Origin: Orrella marina
GTDB lineage: Bacteria > Pseudomonadota > Gammaproteobacteria > Burkholderiales > Burkholderiaceae_B
Direction of reading: 5' to 3'
Length of the DNA: 64,000 nucleotides
Assembly: GCF_003058465.1 (NCBI RefSeq)
Contig: NZ_CP028901.1
Span: forward strand, 3,658,001-3,722,000
The notes below the pieces were generated by a model. It saw only the letters and a program-made list of their open reading frames with translations. It ran no database searches and was not told the origin of the DNA. Positions within the stretch are counted from its first letter, which is position 1; each line of letters opens with the position of its first letter. Positions 26,771 to 35,638 of the stretch are shown one piece after another. A program made the translations under genes and the position numbers.

Positions 26771-27394
26771 ATGGCAAGCGAGAGTCAGGAAATACGCAGT
26801 GCGAGAGATGATGGCGTTTGTCCTCCCAGGTCACTCTGGGCATTGTTTCTGGGATTCAGCTGGCTGGCAATTCAAGGATTTGGGGCAGCAGCACCGGTTG
26901 CTTATCGCGAGCTTGTGGAGCGGCAACGCTGGATTCGTTCGCAGGATTTTGCGCAGGACTGGGCGGTCGCCCAGTTGATGCCTGGTCCAAACGCCATCAA
27001 TCTTTCATTGATGGTGGGCGACCGGTTTTTTGGAGGCAAAGGCGCCGCCGCGAGCCTTGCTGGCATGACCTGCCTGCCAGTCCTGATTGCGGTCAGTCTG
27101 GCCGCTTTGTATAACGAATACTCCGACCACGAGATGGTTGCCTCCGCTCTCAAGGCAATGGCAGCAGTTGCTGCTGGTTTGATCATTGGTACCGCACTTA
27201 AGTTGCTCTCATCCATTGAACGAAGCGTGCTGGGGACGGCGACAACGATCGGACTGGCTGTTTTGCCGTTTGTGGCGGTGGGCGTGTTCCGGTGGCCTTT
27301 GATCTGGGTGCTGCTGGTGCTGGCAGTCACCGCGACCTGGTGGGCACATCGCCAGCTAGGCTTGATTGCACGCGAGCGAGGGCAGGTGCGATGA
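26771..27394 (+). CDS. Chromate transporter, N-terminal half (short-chain ChrA)
   Basis: 207 residues, about five hydrophobic segments, with the ChrA repeat pattern: LFLGFSWLAIQGFGAAAPVAYRELVERQRWI, AQLMPGPNAINLSLMVGDRFFGGKGA. It is a single CHR domain; the second follows as a separate gene, so together they form a two-gene chromate/sulfate-type antiporter. GGAG lies 7 nt before the ATG. Overlaps the next gene by 4 nt. Confidence 0.88.
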   Translation: MASESQEIRSARDDGVCPPRSLWALFLGFSWLAIQGFGAAAPVAYRELVERQRWIRSQDFAQDWAVAQLMPGPNAINLSLMVGDRFFGGKGAAASLAGMTCLPVLIAVSLAALYNEYSDHEMVASALKAMAAVAAGLIIGTALKLLSSIERSVLGTATTIGLAVLPFVAVGVFRWPLIWVLLVLAVTATWWAHRQLGLIARERGQVR

Positions 27395-27984
27395 TGGACT
27401 GGGCGCTGAACTGGTCCGACTGGTTTGCCTTGCTGGGTCTGTTTGCGTCTTTGTCGCTGCTCAGCATCGGGGCAGGCGCCTTGACCACGACGCCTCAGAT
27501 GTATCTCTTTCTGGTGGTCCAGAAGGGCTGGCTGTCGGCAACAGCCTTCAGCACATCCATTGCCATTGCCCAGGCATCTCCCGGGCCAAACATGCTGTTT
27601 GTTGCACTGTTTGGATGGAATGTGGGCACTGCGCAGGGGCAATGGACCTGGGGTGTGATCGCCTTGCTGACCGCGCTTGCGGGCTTTCTGTTGCCGAGTT
27701 CCATCTGCACCGTCTATGGCACTCGCTGGGTGCGACAAAACCAGTCCAGACCCTGGGTCAGGGCATTCAAGATCGCGGTGGCCCCCGTATCCAGCGGTTT
27801 ACTGGCGTCAACGGGCTGGATGCTCATGCAGGCCGACGAGTCAGGGTCTGGCGACTGGCGTCTGTGGTTACTGACCGTTGTGACCGCTGTTCTGGTCTGG
27901 AAAACCCGGCTCCATCTGCTCCTGCTACTGGCAGCAGGAGCACTCGCTGGTGTGCTGGCAAGCCTGGCGGGCGTGCGTTTCTGA
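27391..27984 (+). CDS. Chromate transporter, C-terminal half (short-chain ChrA)
   Basis: 197 residues with the second CHR domain: FASLSLLSIGAGALTTTPQMYLFLVVQKGWLSATAFSTSIAIAQASPGPNMLFVALFGW. The PGPN motif in each half is the usual conserved ChrA element. The ATG overlaps the stop of the first half (ATGA), so both are made together and probably assemble as a heterodimer in the inner membrane. No chrB-type regulator is adjacent. Confidence 0.87.
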   Translation: MMDWALNWSDWFALLGLFASLSLLSIGAGALTTTPQMYLFLVVQKGWLSATAFSTSIAIAQASPGPNMLFVALFGWNVGTAQGQWTWGVIALLTALAGFLLPSSICTVYGTRWVRQNQSRPWVRAFKIAVAPVSSGLLASTGWMLMQADESGSGDWRLWLLTVVTAVLVWKTRLHLLLLLAAGALAGVLASLAGVRF

Positions 27985-28046
27985 CCAGCTCACTCAACCA
28001 GGACAGAAACGCAATACATCAAACGGCGACGATTGGATCTGTACGC

Positions 28047-29411
28047 TCAGATACCCGGATGCTGCTTTTGCCAGCCCGTCTCGCGTTCGTATGCTGCGCC
28101 GAACCGGAGTACGGTTGCCTCATCGTACATCCGCCCGACCAACTGCAATGAAAGGGGTAGGCCGGCGCTGGACAGCCCGCTCATCAAAGCCAGCGCAGGG
28201 TGTCCGGTCAGATTGAACGGAGCGCGAGCTTGTCGTGGGTAGGTGCGTACGGCTGCCGCCTCATCATCGATCCGGCAGGCAGGCTCCATTGAGTTGACGA
28301 CCAGCAGGACATCCACATCCCGAAGGTGTTCGTTGACGGACTGGATCAGCTGGCCCCGTTGCTGCATGGCCATGACATAGTCGGATGCGCCCAGAAACGC
28401 ACCGGGCAGGAGTTTGCGTCTTGACATGCGTGCATAATCCTGCGGTCGTTCTTCCAGCCAGCGGTGATGGACAGTCCAGCATTCGGACATCTGGATGACC
28501 TTTTGCACGGATGCGAAGGTATCAAGGCTTGGCAGCTGGATATCGACAACGCTGGCACCGAGTTCTTTAAAGACAGTGGCGGCAGCCTCAAGTGACGCGG
28601 CCATCTCGGCGTCAGCGACCATGTCCTGCTCGTGAAAATGCCGGACAAATCCAACCCGCATGCCTCGCACGCCCTTGTCGAGATCTGCGTCGAACGGTAC
28701 TGTTGCCCCCGGTGGGCTGGCGATCGCTTGCAGTAGTAGTGCCGCGTCGGCAACGCTGCGCGTCATGGGCCCGACGTGATCCAGGCTGAAAGCAAGCGGA
28801 AATACGCCTTGCCGGCTGACCAGGTCGTAGGTGGGTTTGAGCCCGACAATGCCACATGCCGCGGCTGGATGCCGAACCGATCCGCCGGTATCGGTTCCGA
28901 GTGCAAGCGGAACCAGACCCGCTGCGACCGCTGAGCCTGAACCTGACGATGAGCCACCCGGATGGTGATCCAGGTTCCATGGGTTGCGCGCGGGAGGAAA
29001 GGGCAGATCAAACGAAGGTCCGCCAATGGCAAACTCGTGAAGGGCGAGTTTGCCCAGATTGATGGCCTGGGCTGCCCGCAGTTTGTTGACCACCACGGCA
29101 TCCTGAGTCGCAACATGATCCAGCATGACACTGGAGTGGCAGCTCGTTCGCTGCCCTGCGACGTCAATGATGTCTTTCAGTGCGAAAGGAATGCCGTGCA
29201 AAGGACCGCCTAAGCGTCCTTTCATGAAATCGTTTTCGGCTGTTTTTGCCTGTGCAAGTGCATCTTCGGATTGCACCTGAAGAAAAGCGTTTGTACGAGA
29301 ATCGACTGTCTCAATCCGGTCGAGCAGGTCTTTGACAAGCTCTCGCGGTGAGAGAGACCGGTTGCGATAAGCCTGGGCGATCTCGGTCGCCGTCATCCAG
29401 TGAGTCTGCAT
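28047..29411 (-). CDS. Amidase-signature hydrolase, AtzE-like
   Basis: 454 residues of the amidase signature family. The Ser-cisSer-Lys triad is visible: Lys in GIPFALKDII, the glycine/serine-rich HPGGSSSGSGSAVAAG, and the nucleophile Ser in GTDTGGSVRHPAA. The preceding gene encodes a DUF4089 protein, the partner of AtzE (1-carboxybiuret hydrolase), so this is more likely a two-subunit amidase of that kind than a GatA. No cyanuric acid or biuret genes are nearby, so the natural substrate is open. Start: ATG at 29411 with AGGGGGTGATC upstream; a GTG at 29420 is also possible and would overlap the DUF4089 stop. Confidence 0.85.
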   Translation of the reverse strand: MQTHWMTATEIAQAYRNRSLSPRELVKDLLDRIETVDSRTNAFLQVQSEDALAQAKTAENDFMKGRLGGPLHGIPFALKDIIDVAGQRTSCHSSVMLDHVATQDAVVVNKLRAAQAINLGKLALHEFAIGGPSFDLPFPPARNPWNLDHHPGGSSSGSGSAVAAGLVPLALGTDTGGSVRHPAAACGIVGLKPTYDLVSRQGVFPLAFSLDHVGPMTRSVADAALLLQAIASPPGATVPFDADLDKGVRGMRVGFVRHFHEQDMVADAEMAASLEAAATVFKELGASVVDIQLPSLDTFASVQKVIQMSECWTVHHRWLEERPQDYARMSRRKLLPGAFLGASDYVMAMQQRGQLIQSVNEHLRDVDVLLVVNSMEPACRIDDEAAAVRTYPRQARAPFNLTGHPALALMSGLSSAGLPLSLQLVGRMYDEATVLRFGAAYERETGWQKQHPGI

Positions 29412-29416
29412 GCTGA

Positions 29417-29620
29417 TCACCCCCTGACCGTCATGACTGGCCAGATCTCGCGAGTCAGATCATCAGTTGGAGTAAAACTGGATCGTAGTTTATCCGCTAC
29501 GCGTGCGGCGACTACAACATCATCGCCGAACTCTTCTGTCAGACGTTTCAGGCCCAGCGCTCGCGCGATGGCCAGAATATCGGCGTCTGTGCGGTCTTTG
29601 TCCGGATGTGTGCTGTTCAT
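29417..29620 (-). CDS. DUF4089 protein, AtzG-like amidase subunit
   Basis: 67 residues. After a polar start it has DADILAIARALGLKRLTEEFGDDVVVAARVADKLRSSF, a helical pattern like DUF4089, then a tail. AtzG wraps around AtzE much as GatC does around GatA, stabilising the amidase. The start at 29620 (MNSTHPDKD) is chosen over a TTG at 29656. Immediate overlap with the amidase gene supports a shared complex. Confidence 0.78.
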   Translation of the reverse strand: MNSTHPDKDRTDADILAIARALGLKRLTEEFGDDVVVAARVADKLRSSFTPTDDLTREIWPVMTVRG

Positions 29621-29819
29621 GGAGATGTTCCCTGTTCTGTTGGTAATCAGACACAAGGCACCGGGTGGCCGCTATCGCATAGCCTTGCGAGGGCCTCGTT
29701 TGCCTGTCAGAGAACATCCTACCGCGCGGCGGCTTTCGAATCATCCCCGCCGAGGAGGGGCGGCTCAAGTGTCAGGGCAAGTATGGGCGATTTCCAGTCA
29801 GGCCTCTGATGCTTCCTGG

Positions 29820-30146
29820 CTAGCGCTCCAGCAGTGTCAGGCGTGTTCGCAGGTCTTGTACTTCTTCGACCAGGTCTGCGACCAGAGCCGCCAGTTGTGG
29901 ATCGGCATCAAAGCGCAGTTCCAGGTCGGCAATCTTGCGTGCACGCCAGACTGTGGAGCTCGAGAAAAAGCAGGCACCATCTTTCCATTGGGCTTGCAGG
30001 ATATCCTGTTCGACCCGGTACATGACCCAGTCGGGTGTTCGGTGACAAAGACGGGCGATATCTTCTGCGCGCAGTGTTTCGCCTTCGATGACCTCCACGT
30101 GCTCGATCAGATGTCTTTTTTGCGTGCGGGATTCAGGTCGCGTCAT
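29820..30146 (-). CDS. cbpM: Chaperone modulator CbpM
   Basis: 108 residues, with LRAEDIARLCHRTPDWVMYRVEQDIL and a helical coiled C-terminus (LVADLVEEVQDLRTRL), the MerR-like pattern of CbpM. It binds and inhibits the J-domain of CbpA. AGGAGG precedes the ATG. It lies 12 nt after cbpA, as usual for this pair. Confidence 0.88.
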   Translation of the reverse strand: MTRPESRTQKRHLIEHVEVIEGETLRAEDIARLCHRTPDWVMYRVEQDILQAQWKDGACFFSSSTVWRARKIADLELRFDADPQLAALVADLVEEVQDLRTRLTLLER

Positions 30147-30158
30147 GCTGAGGGCCTC

Positions 30159-31118
30159 CTATTGTGGTCTCGGATCGAATCCAGGATAAGCTTTGGCAAG
30201 TCCCTCCCAGGCCGATTTTTGAGCAGGTGTGACCGCGCTGGGCATGGCGATCTCGATTTCCAGCATGATGTCACCGGGTTTGGGGCCGGGTATGCCTTGT
30301 CCGCGTAGTCGCAGCTTGCGTCGCGCAACCGATCCGGCCGGCACGGTGACGTGCACGGTGCCAGTCGGGGTGGTGACCGGGATGTCGGCGCCCAGGGCGG
30401 CCTCCCACGGGGTGACGATGAGCGGCATGTGCAAGTCTCGACCCACCACCTGGGTGCGACCCTGCGGCTCGACCTTGATTCTCAGGTAGAGATCTCCGGG
30501 TAGGCCTTGGCCGATCCCAGGCTCCCCTTGCCCCTTCAAACGAATCATCTGTCCTTGGCTGACGCCGACCGGAATCTTGACTTCCAGTGTTCTCAGGTCG
30601 GGCACCAGATGCCCTTGTGCGTCAATTTTTGCGCTTTGCAGTTGCAATGCTCGCGTCGTGCCTTTGTATGCATCAGCCAGGCTGATAGAGACGTCGGCAT
30701 GAATATCCTGTCCCGGCCAGCCCGAGCGAGTCTGTTCACCCGCGCCTGACTGCCCACGGTCACCGCGTGCGAAGATGTCCCGAAAGAATTCGCTGAAGTC
30801 CTCTGCGTTGCCCTGACTGGTCGAGCCTTGTCCACGCCATCCCGGGGGCGGCCTGACATCATCCGTGCTGCGAGCCCCCTGCATCCAGGCGCGATGACCT
30901 ATCTGATCGTAGACTGATCGCTTTTGTGGGTCAGACAGCACATCATTGGCTTCGTTGAGTTGCGACATCTTGCGTCCGGCATCCTCCTGTTTGCTCACAT
31001 CCGGGTGGTATTTGCGCGCAAGCCGGCGGTAGGCTTTCTTGATGTCGTCCTGGGTTGCGTCTTTCTTGACGCCCAGTATTGCGTAATATTCAGGAGTGTC
31101 CATAGTCCGGTTGTCCAT
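30159..31118 (-). CDS. cbpA: Curved-DNA-binding DnaJ-class protein CbpA
   Basis: 319 residues. N-terminal J-domain with HPD in ARKYHPDVSK, a glycine/serine-rich linker (about 85-120) and the two C-terminal substrate-binding domains (DVSISLADAYKGTTRALQL; VPAGSVARRKLRLRGQGIP); the Cys-rich zinc domain of DnaJ is absent, which distinguishes CbpA. It is an Hsp40 co-chaperone for DnaK and also binds DNA. ATG at 31118 and 31103 are both possible; neither has a strong ribosome-binding site. Confidence 0.9.
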   Translation of the reverse strand: MDNRTMDTPEYYAILGVKKDATQDDIKKAYRRLARKYHPDVSKQEDAGRKMSQLNEANDVLSDPQKRSVYDQIGHRAWMQGARSTDDVRPPPGWRGQGSTSQGNAEDFSEFFRDIFARGDRGQSGAGEQTRSGWPGQDIHADVSISLADAYKGTTRALQLQSAKIDAQGHLVPDLRTLEVKIPVGVSQGQMIRLKGQGEPGIGQGLPGDLYLRIKVEPQGRTQVVGRDLHMPLIVTPWEAALGADIPVTTPTGTVHVTVPAGSVARRKLRLRGQGIPGPKPGDIMLEIEIAMPSAVTPAQKSAWEGLAKAYPGFDPRPQ

Positions 31119-31391
31119 GATGATAATGACAAGATAAGGCCGGCGGCGTGGAACTTCAAGTACTCATTCGAATGTCCGGACTCAGCGGGCTGGCGAGGGT
31201 GCAATGATGAGGCCCCATCTGGCTGTTCACTTTTGTGAGGTGAGCCTGATGTGCATCATTGCGTTTGTGCGCCGTCCTGTTTTGGGCACATTTCTTGCAT
31301 CACGGTTGCGTCAGACAGGGCGAGCGTTCAGAATCACGCCTGTTTTACATGAAGTGTTCTCATAACAACAATCACACAAGCAGAGGTCCCC

Positions 31392-32681
31392 ATGTTCTCC
31401 TGGACAATAAAAAAAGAAGATGCACTGCAGGCTGGCGGTGTCATCGGTCCCGACGAGCGCCTGCCCTGGCCGCAGACGACCGTCATGGGTGTGCAGCACC
31501 TGATTGCCATGTTCGGCGCCACCGTTCTGGCACCGATTCTCATGGGGTTCGATGCCAACGTTGCCATTCTGATGAGCGGTATCGGTACATTACTGTTTTT
31601 TATCGTGACCGGTGGCAAGGTGCCTAGCTACCTCGGATCAAGTTTTGCGTTTATCGGCGTGGTGATCGCAGCAACCGGCTATGCCGGTTCCGGGCCAAAT
31701 GCCAACATCGGACTGGCACTCGGAGGAATCATTGCCTGCGGGGCTCTGTACTTTTTGATCGGACTGGTTGTACAGATGATCGGCGTCGGTTGGATCGAGC
31801 GATTCATGCCCCCGGTCGTGACGGGCTCGGTGGTCGCGGTCATTGGCCTTAATCTTGCGCAGATCCCGATCAAGAACATGGCGCCGACGCCGTTTGATGC
31901 CTGGGCGCAGGCCATCACGTTTCTGTGCGTGGGTCTCATTGCTGTGTTTACGCGTGGCATGATCCAGCGCCTGCTGATCCTGATGGGTTTGCTGGCGGCC
32001 AGTCTGATCTATGCCTTGCTCACGAACGGGATGGGACTGGGAACGCCGGTTGACCTGAGCGGGATTGCCAGTGCAGCGTGGATCGGGATGCCGAATTTCA
32101 GTGCGCCAGTGTTCAGTGTGAACGCGACGCTGCTGATCGCGCCTGTTGCTGTCATCCTGGTGGCAGAGAACCTGGGGCACATCAAGGCGGTGACTGCCAT
32201 GACGGGCAAGAATCTGGATATCTACCTTGGACGCGCCTTCATGGGTGACGGACTCGCGACCATGATTGCGGGCTCGGCTGGGGGTACGGGGGTGACAACT
32301 TATGCCGAGAACATTGGTGTCATGGCCGCGACCAAGATTTATTCAACGGCGGTCTTTGTGGTCGCTGGTCTGATGGCGGTTTTGCTGGGGTTCAGTCCCA
32401 AGTTTGGTGCGTTGATCCAGGCAATCCCGCTCGCTGTGATGGGCGGTGTGTCCATCGTCGTGTTCGGGCTGATCGCGATTGCGGGAGCCAAGATCTGGGT
32501 CGACAACAAGGTCGACTTCTCTGACAACAAGAACCTGCTAGTGGCCGCCATCACGTTGATCCTCGGTACCGGTGATTTCACTCTGACGTTTGGTGACTTC
32601 ACACTTGGCGGAATCGGTACGTCGACTTTTGGTGCCATACTTCTGTATGCCCTGCTGAACATGCGCGCTGCCGAGAAGTGA
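31392..32681 (+). CDS. NCS2 family nucleobase permease, RutG-like
   Basis: 429 residues with about twelve to fourteen hydrophobic segments. It closely follows RutG/UraA patterns: PDERLPWPQTTVMGVQHLIAMFGATVLAPILMG, GGKVPSYLGSSFAFIGVV, RFMPPVVTGSVVAVIGLNLA, the VILVAENLGHIKAVTAMTG carrier motif and GGTGVTTYAENIGVMAATK. It should import uracil or a related pyrimidine with protons. No rut catabolic genes adjoin. AGAGG precedes the ATG. The 273-bp upstream region holds a short TCAC-TTTT-GTGA repeat (31227-31238) of unknown meaning. Confidence 0.88.
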   Translation: MFSWTIKKEDALQAGGVIGPDERLPWPQTTVMGVQHLIAMFGATVLAPILMGFDANVAILMSGIGTLLFFIVTGGKVPSYLGSSFAFIGVVIAATGYAGSGPNANIGLALGGIIACGALYFLIGLVVQMIGVGWIERFMPPVVTGSVVAVIGLNLAQIPIKNMAPTPFDAWAQAITFLCVGLIAVFTRGMIQRLLILMGLLAASLIYALLTNGMGLGTPVDLSGIASAAWIGMPNFSAPVFSVNATLLIAPVAVILVAENLGHIKAVTAMTGKNLDIYLGRAFMGDGLATMIAGSAGGTGVTTYAENIGVMAATKIYSTAVFVVAGLMAVLLGFSPKFGALIQAIPLAVMGGVSIVVFGLIAIAGAKIWVDNKVDFSDNKNLLVAAITLILGTGDFTLTFGDFTLGGIGTSTFGAILLYALLNMRAAEK

Positions 32682-32785
32682 GATACTGTTTCGGTAGGCA
32701 AGTGAAACCTCAGGGATGATTGAGGGTCATTCTTATGAGGGGTGGGCTTATCTGAAGCGGAGTGTGCAATGAAGGAAAGCAAATC

Positions 32786-34684
32786 ATGATCGATATGGTC
32801 TCTTTGGCGATCGCCATGGGCGCCGGCCTGATCGTGATTTCAATTCTGACCAGCCTGATCTCGTTCCGGATCGGTGCTCCATTGCTACTTGTGTTTCTGG
32901 TGGTTGGCTTGCTGGCTGGTGAGGATGGCATTGGAGGAATCCCCTTTCAGGATGCCTCTGCTGCCTATTTCATTGGGAGTGTTGCGCTCGCGGTCATTTT
33001 GTTTGACAGCGGATACGGAACTCAGTGGCGGTCATTCAGGCTGGCTGCAACGCCCGCCTTGACTCTTGCGAGCGTGGGCGTGCTGCTCACTGCGCTAGTG
33101 CTGGCAGTGCCAGCAAAGTTCCTGCTTGGGCTGAATTGGTCGGAAGCCTTGCTTCTGGGAGCGATTGTGGGTTCAACCGACGCCGCAGCGGTGTTCTTTC
33201 TTCTGCGGGTTGGCAATATTGGCATCCAGGACCGGGTACGGGCAACGCTTGAAATCGAGTCTGGCTCCAACGATCCGATGGCGATTTTTCTGGTGATCAC
33301 CTTGCTGGAAATGTCTGCCATGGGATCGCTGCAGGAGGGCTGGCTGGGTACGTTCGGTCTGGCACTGCTGCAGCAGTTCGGTCTGGGGCTTGGAATCGGC
33401 GTGGCCGTGGGCTACTTGCTGGTGGCAGTGCTGAACCGGTTCGTCTTCGACGCCGGCCTGTATCCGGTTCTGGTGCTTTCGCTGGTCCTGTTGTTGTTCG
33501 GGGTCACGTCTGTTCTCGGGGGAAGCGGGTTTCTGGCCGTCTACGTTGCTGGCATCATCATGGGCAATGTTCGCTTTCGTGGTGGCCTGACGATACGCCG
33601 GTTTCAGGAAGGCCTGACCTGGCTGGCTCAGATCACCATGTTTCTGATGCTGGGTCTGCTGGCAACACCCTCCGAGTTCCCTGGCATTGCTCTGGGTGCG
33701 GTCCTGGTGGGATTGCTCCTGATATTTATTGCTCGACCACTTGCGGTCTGGCTATGTCTGATTCCGTTCGGTTTCACGCGCGCGGAGACGACGTTTATCG
33801 CGTGGGTGGGTCTGCGAGGGGCGGTGTCCATTCTTCTGGCGATTTTGCCGATCATGGCACAACTGGAAAATGGCCAGTTGTTGTTCAACAGCGCCTTCAT
33901 CATCGTGCTGGTCTCGCTCGTGGTTCAGGGTTGGACCATCCGCCCGATGGCCAGAAAGCTGGACCTCATTGTTCCGCCACATCTGGGGGCAGTCGACAAA
34001 GTGGAGCTCGAGCTGCCAGGGCACGCCCAGCACGAACTGCTGGTGTACCGGGTCACCAGAGGTAGCCCGGTGGCAGAGGGCGAACGCATTCCACGCTGGG
34101 CTCGTCCCTCGTTGACCGTGCGGGAGGGCAAGTCCATGCAGAACCATGAAGATGGACGTTTCAAGGTCGGAGACTACGTCTACATCTTTACGACACCGAG
34201 ATACATCAGTCTGCTGGATCGGCTCTTCGCACAGCCCGTGACGCTGACCAGAAAGGACAGACGATACTTTGGCGATCTGGCAGTTGATCCGGAGCGGCCT
34301 GTATTGGAGTTGGCCAATTACTATGGTGTGTCATTGCGCAGTGGTGAAGATGAGTTGACTGTCGCGCAGTTGATCGCCAGGCGTCTCGGAGCAACAGTCG
34401 TTCGAGGTGACCGCGTCCCGCTGGGATCGATCGAACTTGTTGTGCGAGAGTCCGACGAACAGGGGGTCGCAACCGCTGTGGGTCTGGCACTTGAGCCCAG
34501 TGTGGCATCCACGTTCCAGTTGCCGATCTTTCAGAACTGGCAGGATATCGCCAATGCCTTGATGCACTGGTGGTCAGCGCGCCACCTTAAAACAAGGGCC
34601 CCGCGTGAGTCGGAAAGCACGACGCAGCCTGACCATGCCCAGGAGGCGATTGATCCACAAAGGAATGAGACAAAATCTCGATGA
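32786..34684 (+). CDS. CPA1 cation/proton antiporter with TrkA-C domain, NhaP2/CvrA type
   Basis: 632 residues. The first about 400 residues are a twelve-helix antiporter domain with VALAVILFDSGYGTQWRSF and GSTDAAAVFFLL, the latter holding the ion-binding acidic residue, and FIAWVGLRGAVSILLAI. Then comes a TrkA-C-like domain (ELPGHAQHELLVYRVTRGSPVAEGERIPRWARPSLTVREG) and a CorC-like tail. Homologues exchange K+ (or Na+) for H+. I start at the ATG at 32786 (AAGGA upstream) instead of GTG 32762. Confidence 0.87.
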   Translation: MIDMVSLAIAMGAGLIVISILTSLISFRIGAPLLLVFLVVGLLAGEDGIGGIPFQDASAAYFIGSVALAVILFDSGYGTQWRSFRLAATPALTLASVGVLLTALVLAVPAKFLLGLNWSEALLLGAIVGSTDAAAVFFLLRVGNIGIQDRVRATLEIESGSNDPMAIFLVITLLEMSAMGSLQEGWLGTFGLALLQQFGLGLGIGVAVGYLLVAVLNRFVFDAGLYPVLVLSLVLLLFGVTSVLGGSGFLAVYVAGIIMGNVRFRGGLTIRRFQEGLTWLAQITMFLMLGLLATPSEFPGIALGAVLVGLLLIFIARPLAVWLCLIPFGFTRAETTFIAWVGLRGAVSILLAILPIMAQLENGQLLFNSAFIIVLVSLVVQGWTIRPMARKLDLIVPPHLGAVDKVELELPGHAQHELLVYRVTRGSPVAEGERIPRWARPSLTVREGKSMQNHEDGRFKVGDYVYIFTTPRYISLLDRLFAQPVTLTRKDRRYFGDLAVDPERPVLELANYYGVSLRSGEDELTVAQLIARRLGATVVRGDRVPLGSIELVVRESDEQGVATAVGLALEPSVASTFQLPIFQNWQDIANALMHWWSARHLKTRAPRESESTTQPDHAQEAIDPQRNETKSR

Positions 34685-34847
34685 TGGCCCTGGGCCATGT
34701 GATTGCCTGGTGTGCATCGACCGGGCTGGTTCGCGTCTGGACAGAATCGACCAGCTTGCATCCGGTTGTTTATCAGGTCATGATCGCGCATCACCTCGCC
34801 AATGTTGACGACTAGTGAAAGCGATGCACACAATGGCGTAATTGAAT

Positions 34848-34869
34848 TTGCCTGACAGGTGTCAGGCAA
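34848..34869. promoter_or_regulatory. 22-bp inverted repeat upstream of hupE, with competing RNA hairpins
   Basis: Arms TTGCCTGACA and TGTCAGGCAA flank a GG centre. As DNA this looks like an operator 44 bp before the gene. As RNA, alternative pairings are possible: 34853-34859 with 34872-34878, and 34877-34882 with 34888-34893, the latter ending just ahead of the ribosome-binding site. Either a repressor site or an attenuator; sequence alone cannot decide. Confidence 0.5.
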
Positions 34870-34912
34870 GGCCTGTCAGACACCTCTTGTCTGTAGGCTG
34901 TTGGAGACTCTG

Positions 34913-35539
34913 ATGGAAAACGACAGTAAAAAACAGTGGATAGCTGGCGCGGTTGCCATGGTCATGGCATGTGTGGCTTTACCGGCCTGGGCTCACCATC
35001 CGACGGGAGGGGAAACACCTGCCAGTGCGATGCAAGGGTTGCTATCTGGCCTTGGGCATCCGGTCATTGAATTCGATCATCTGGCGTTTCTGATTGCGCT
35101 CGGATTGCTGACCAGTCTGGTGGACAACGGGCGGTTGAGGCTTATCGTTCCCTTCGTAGTGTTCTCTCTGCTGGGAACCTACGCCCACACTCAAGGTGTC
35201 ACTCTTGCGTTGCCTGAAATGTGGATTGGACTCTCCCTGATCGTTGTTGCAGGACTGCTCTTGCGCCCACTCAGGGTCGGTACGGGTGTCGCCGTTGTGT
35301 TTTGTGTGCTGGCTGCGCTCGTCCATGGGTATGCTTTCGGCGAAGCGGTAGTTGGCGCGAGAACCAGTGCGATTGTGAGCTACCTGGTCGGCCTGGGATT
35401 GATTCAGTCGGCAATGCTTTGGTTGGTGGGAACCGGGATCAGACATGTGGGGTCCTCAGTCAGACCGGTGCTGATCAAGGCAAGTGCTGGCGTGAGCGCA
35501 TTGCTTGGCATTCTGGCGCTGACTGCCGGAGCACTGTGA
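34913..35539 (+). CDS. HupE/UreJ family membrane protein
   Basis: 208 residues: a signal-like first segment ending PAWAHH, then about six hydrophobic segments. GHPVIEFDHLAFLIALGLL is the conserved HupE/UreJ histidine/aspartate segment, and ALVHGYAFGEAV a second His motif. Family members are implicated in nickel or cobalt uptake. No hydrogenase or urease genes are in the window. Start at 34913 with GGAG upstream; a longer frame from 34859 would begin inside the inverted repeat. Confidence 0.82.
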   Translation: MENDSKKQWIAGAVAMVMACVALPAWAHHPTGGETPASAMQGLLSGLGHPVIEFDHLAFLIALGLLTSLVDNGRLRLIVPFVVFSLLGTYAHTQGVTLALPEMWIGLSLIVVAGLLLRPLRVGTGVAVVFCVLAALVHGYAFGEAVVGARTSAIVSYLVGLGLIQSAMLWLVGTGIRHVGSSVRPVLIKASAGVSALLGILALTAGAL

Positions 35540-35638
35540 CTTGTTCAGGGACGTTTGGAGTCACTGTTACTTGCTTTCGTGTTCTTGGCTTATTATTCGG
35601 GTTATCCCTTGAGACCGTTGAACCGATGAGTAACCAGT

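Noticed and set aside
31227..31238. TCAC-TTTT-GTGA repeat upstream of the RutG-like permease as a CRP site
   Set aside because: Too short and with the wrong spacing for a CRP consensus; left as an unassigned note.
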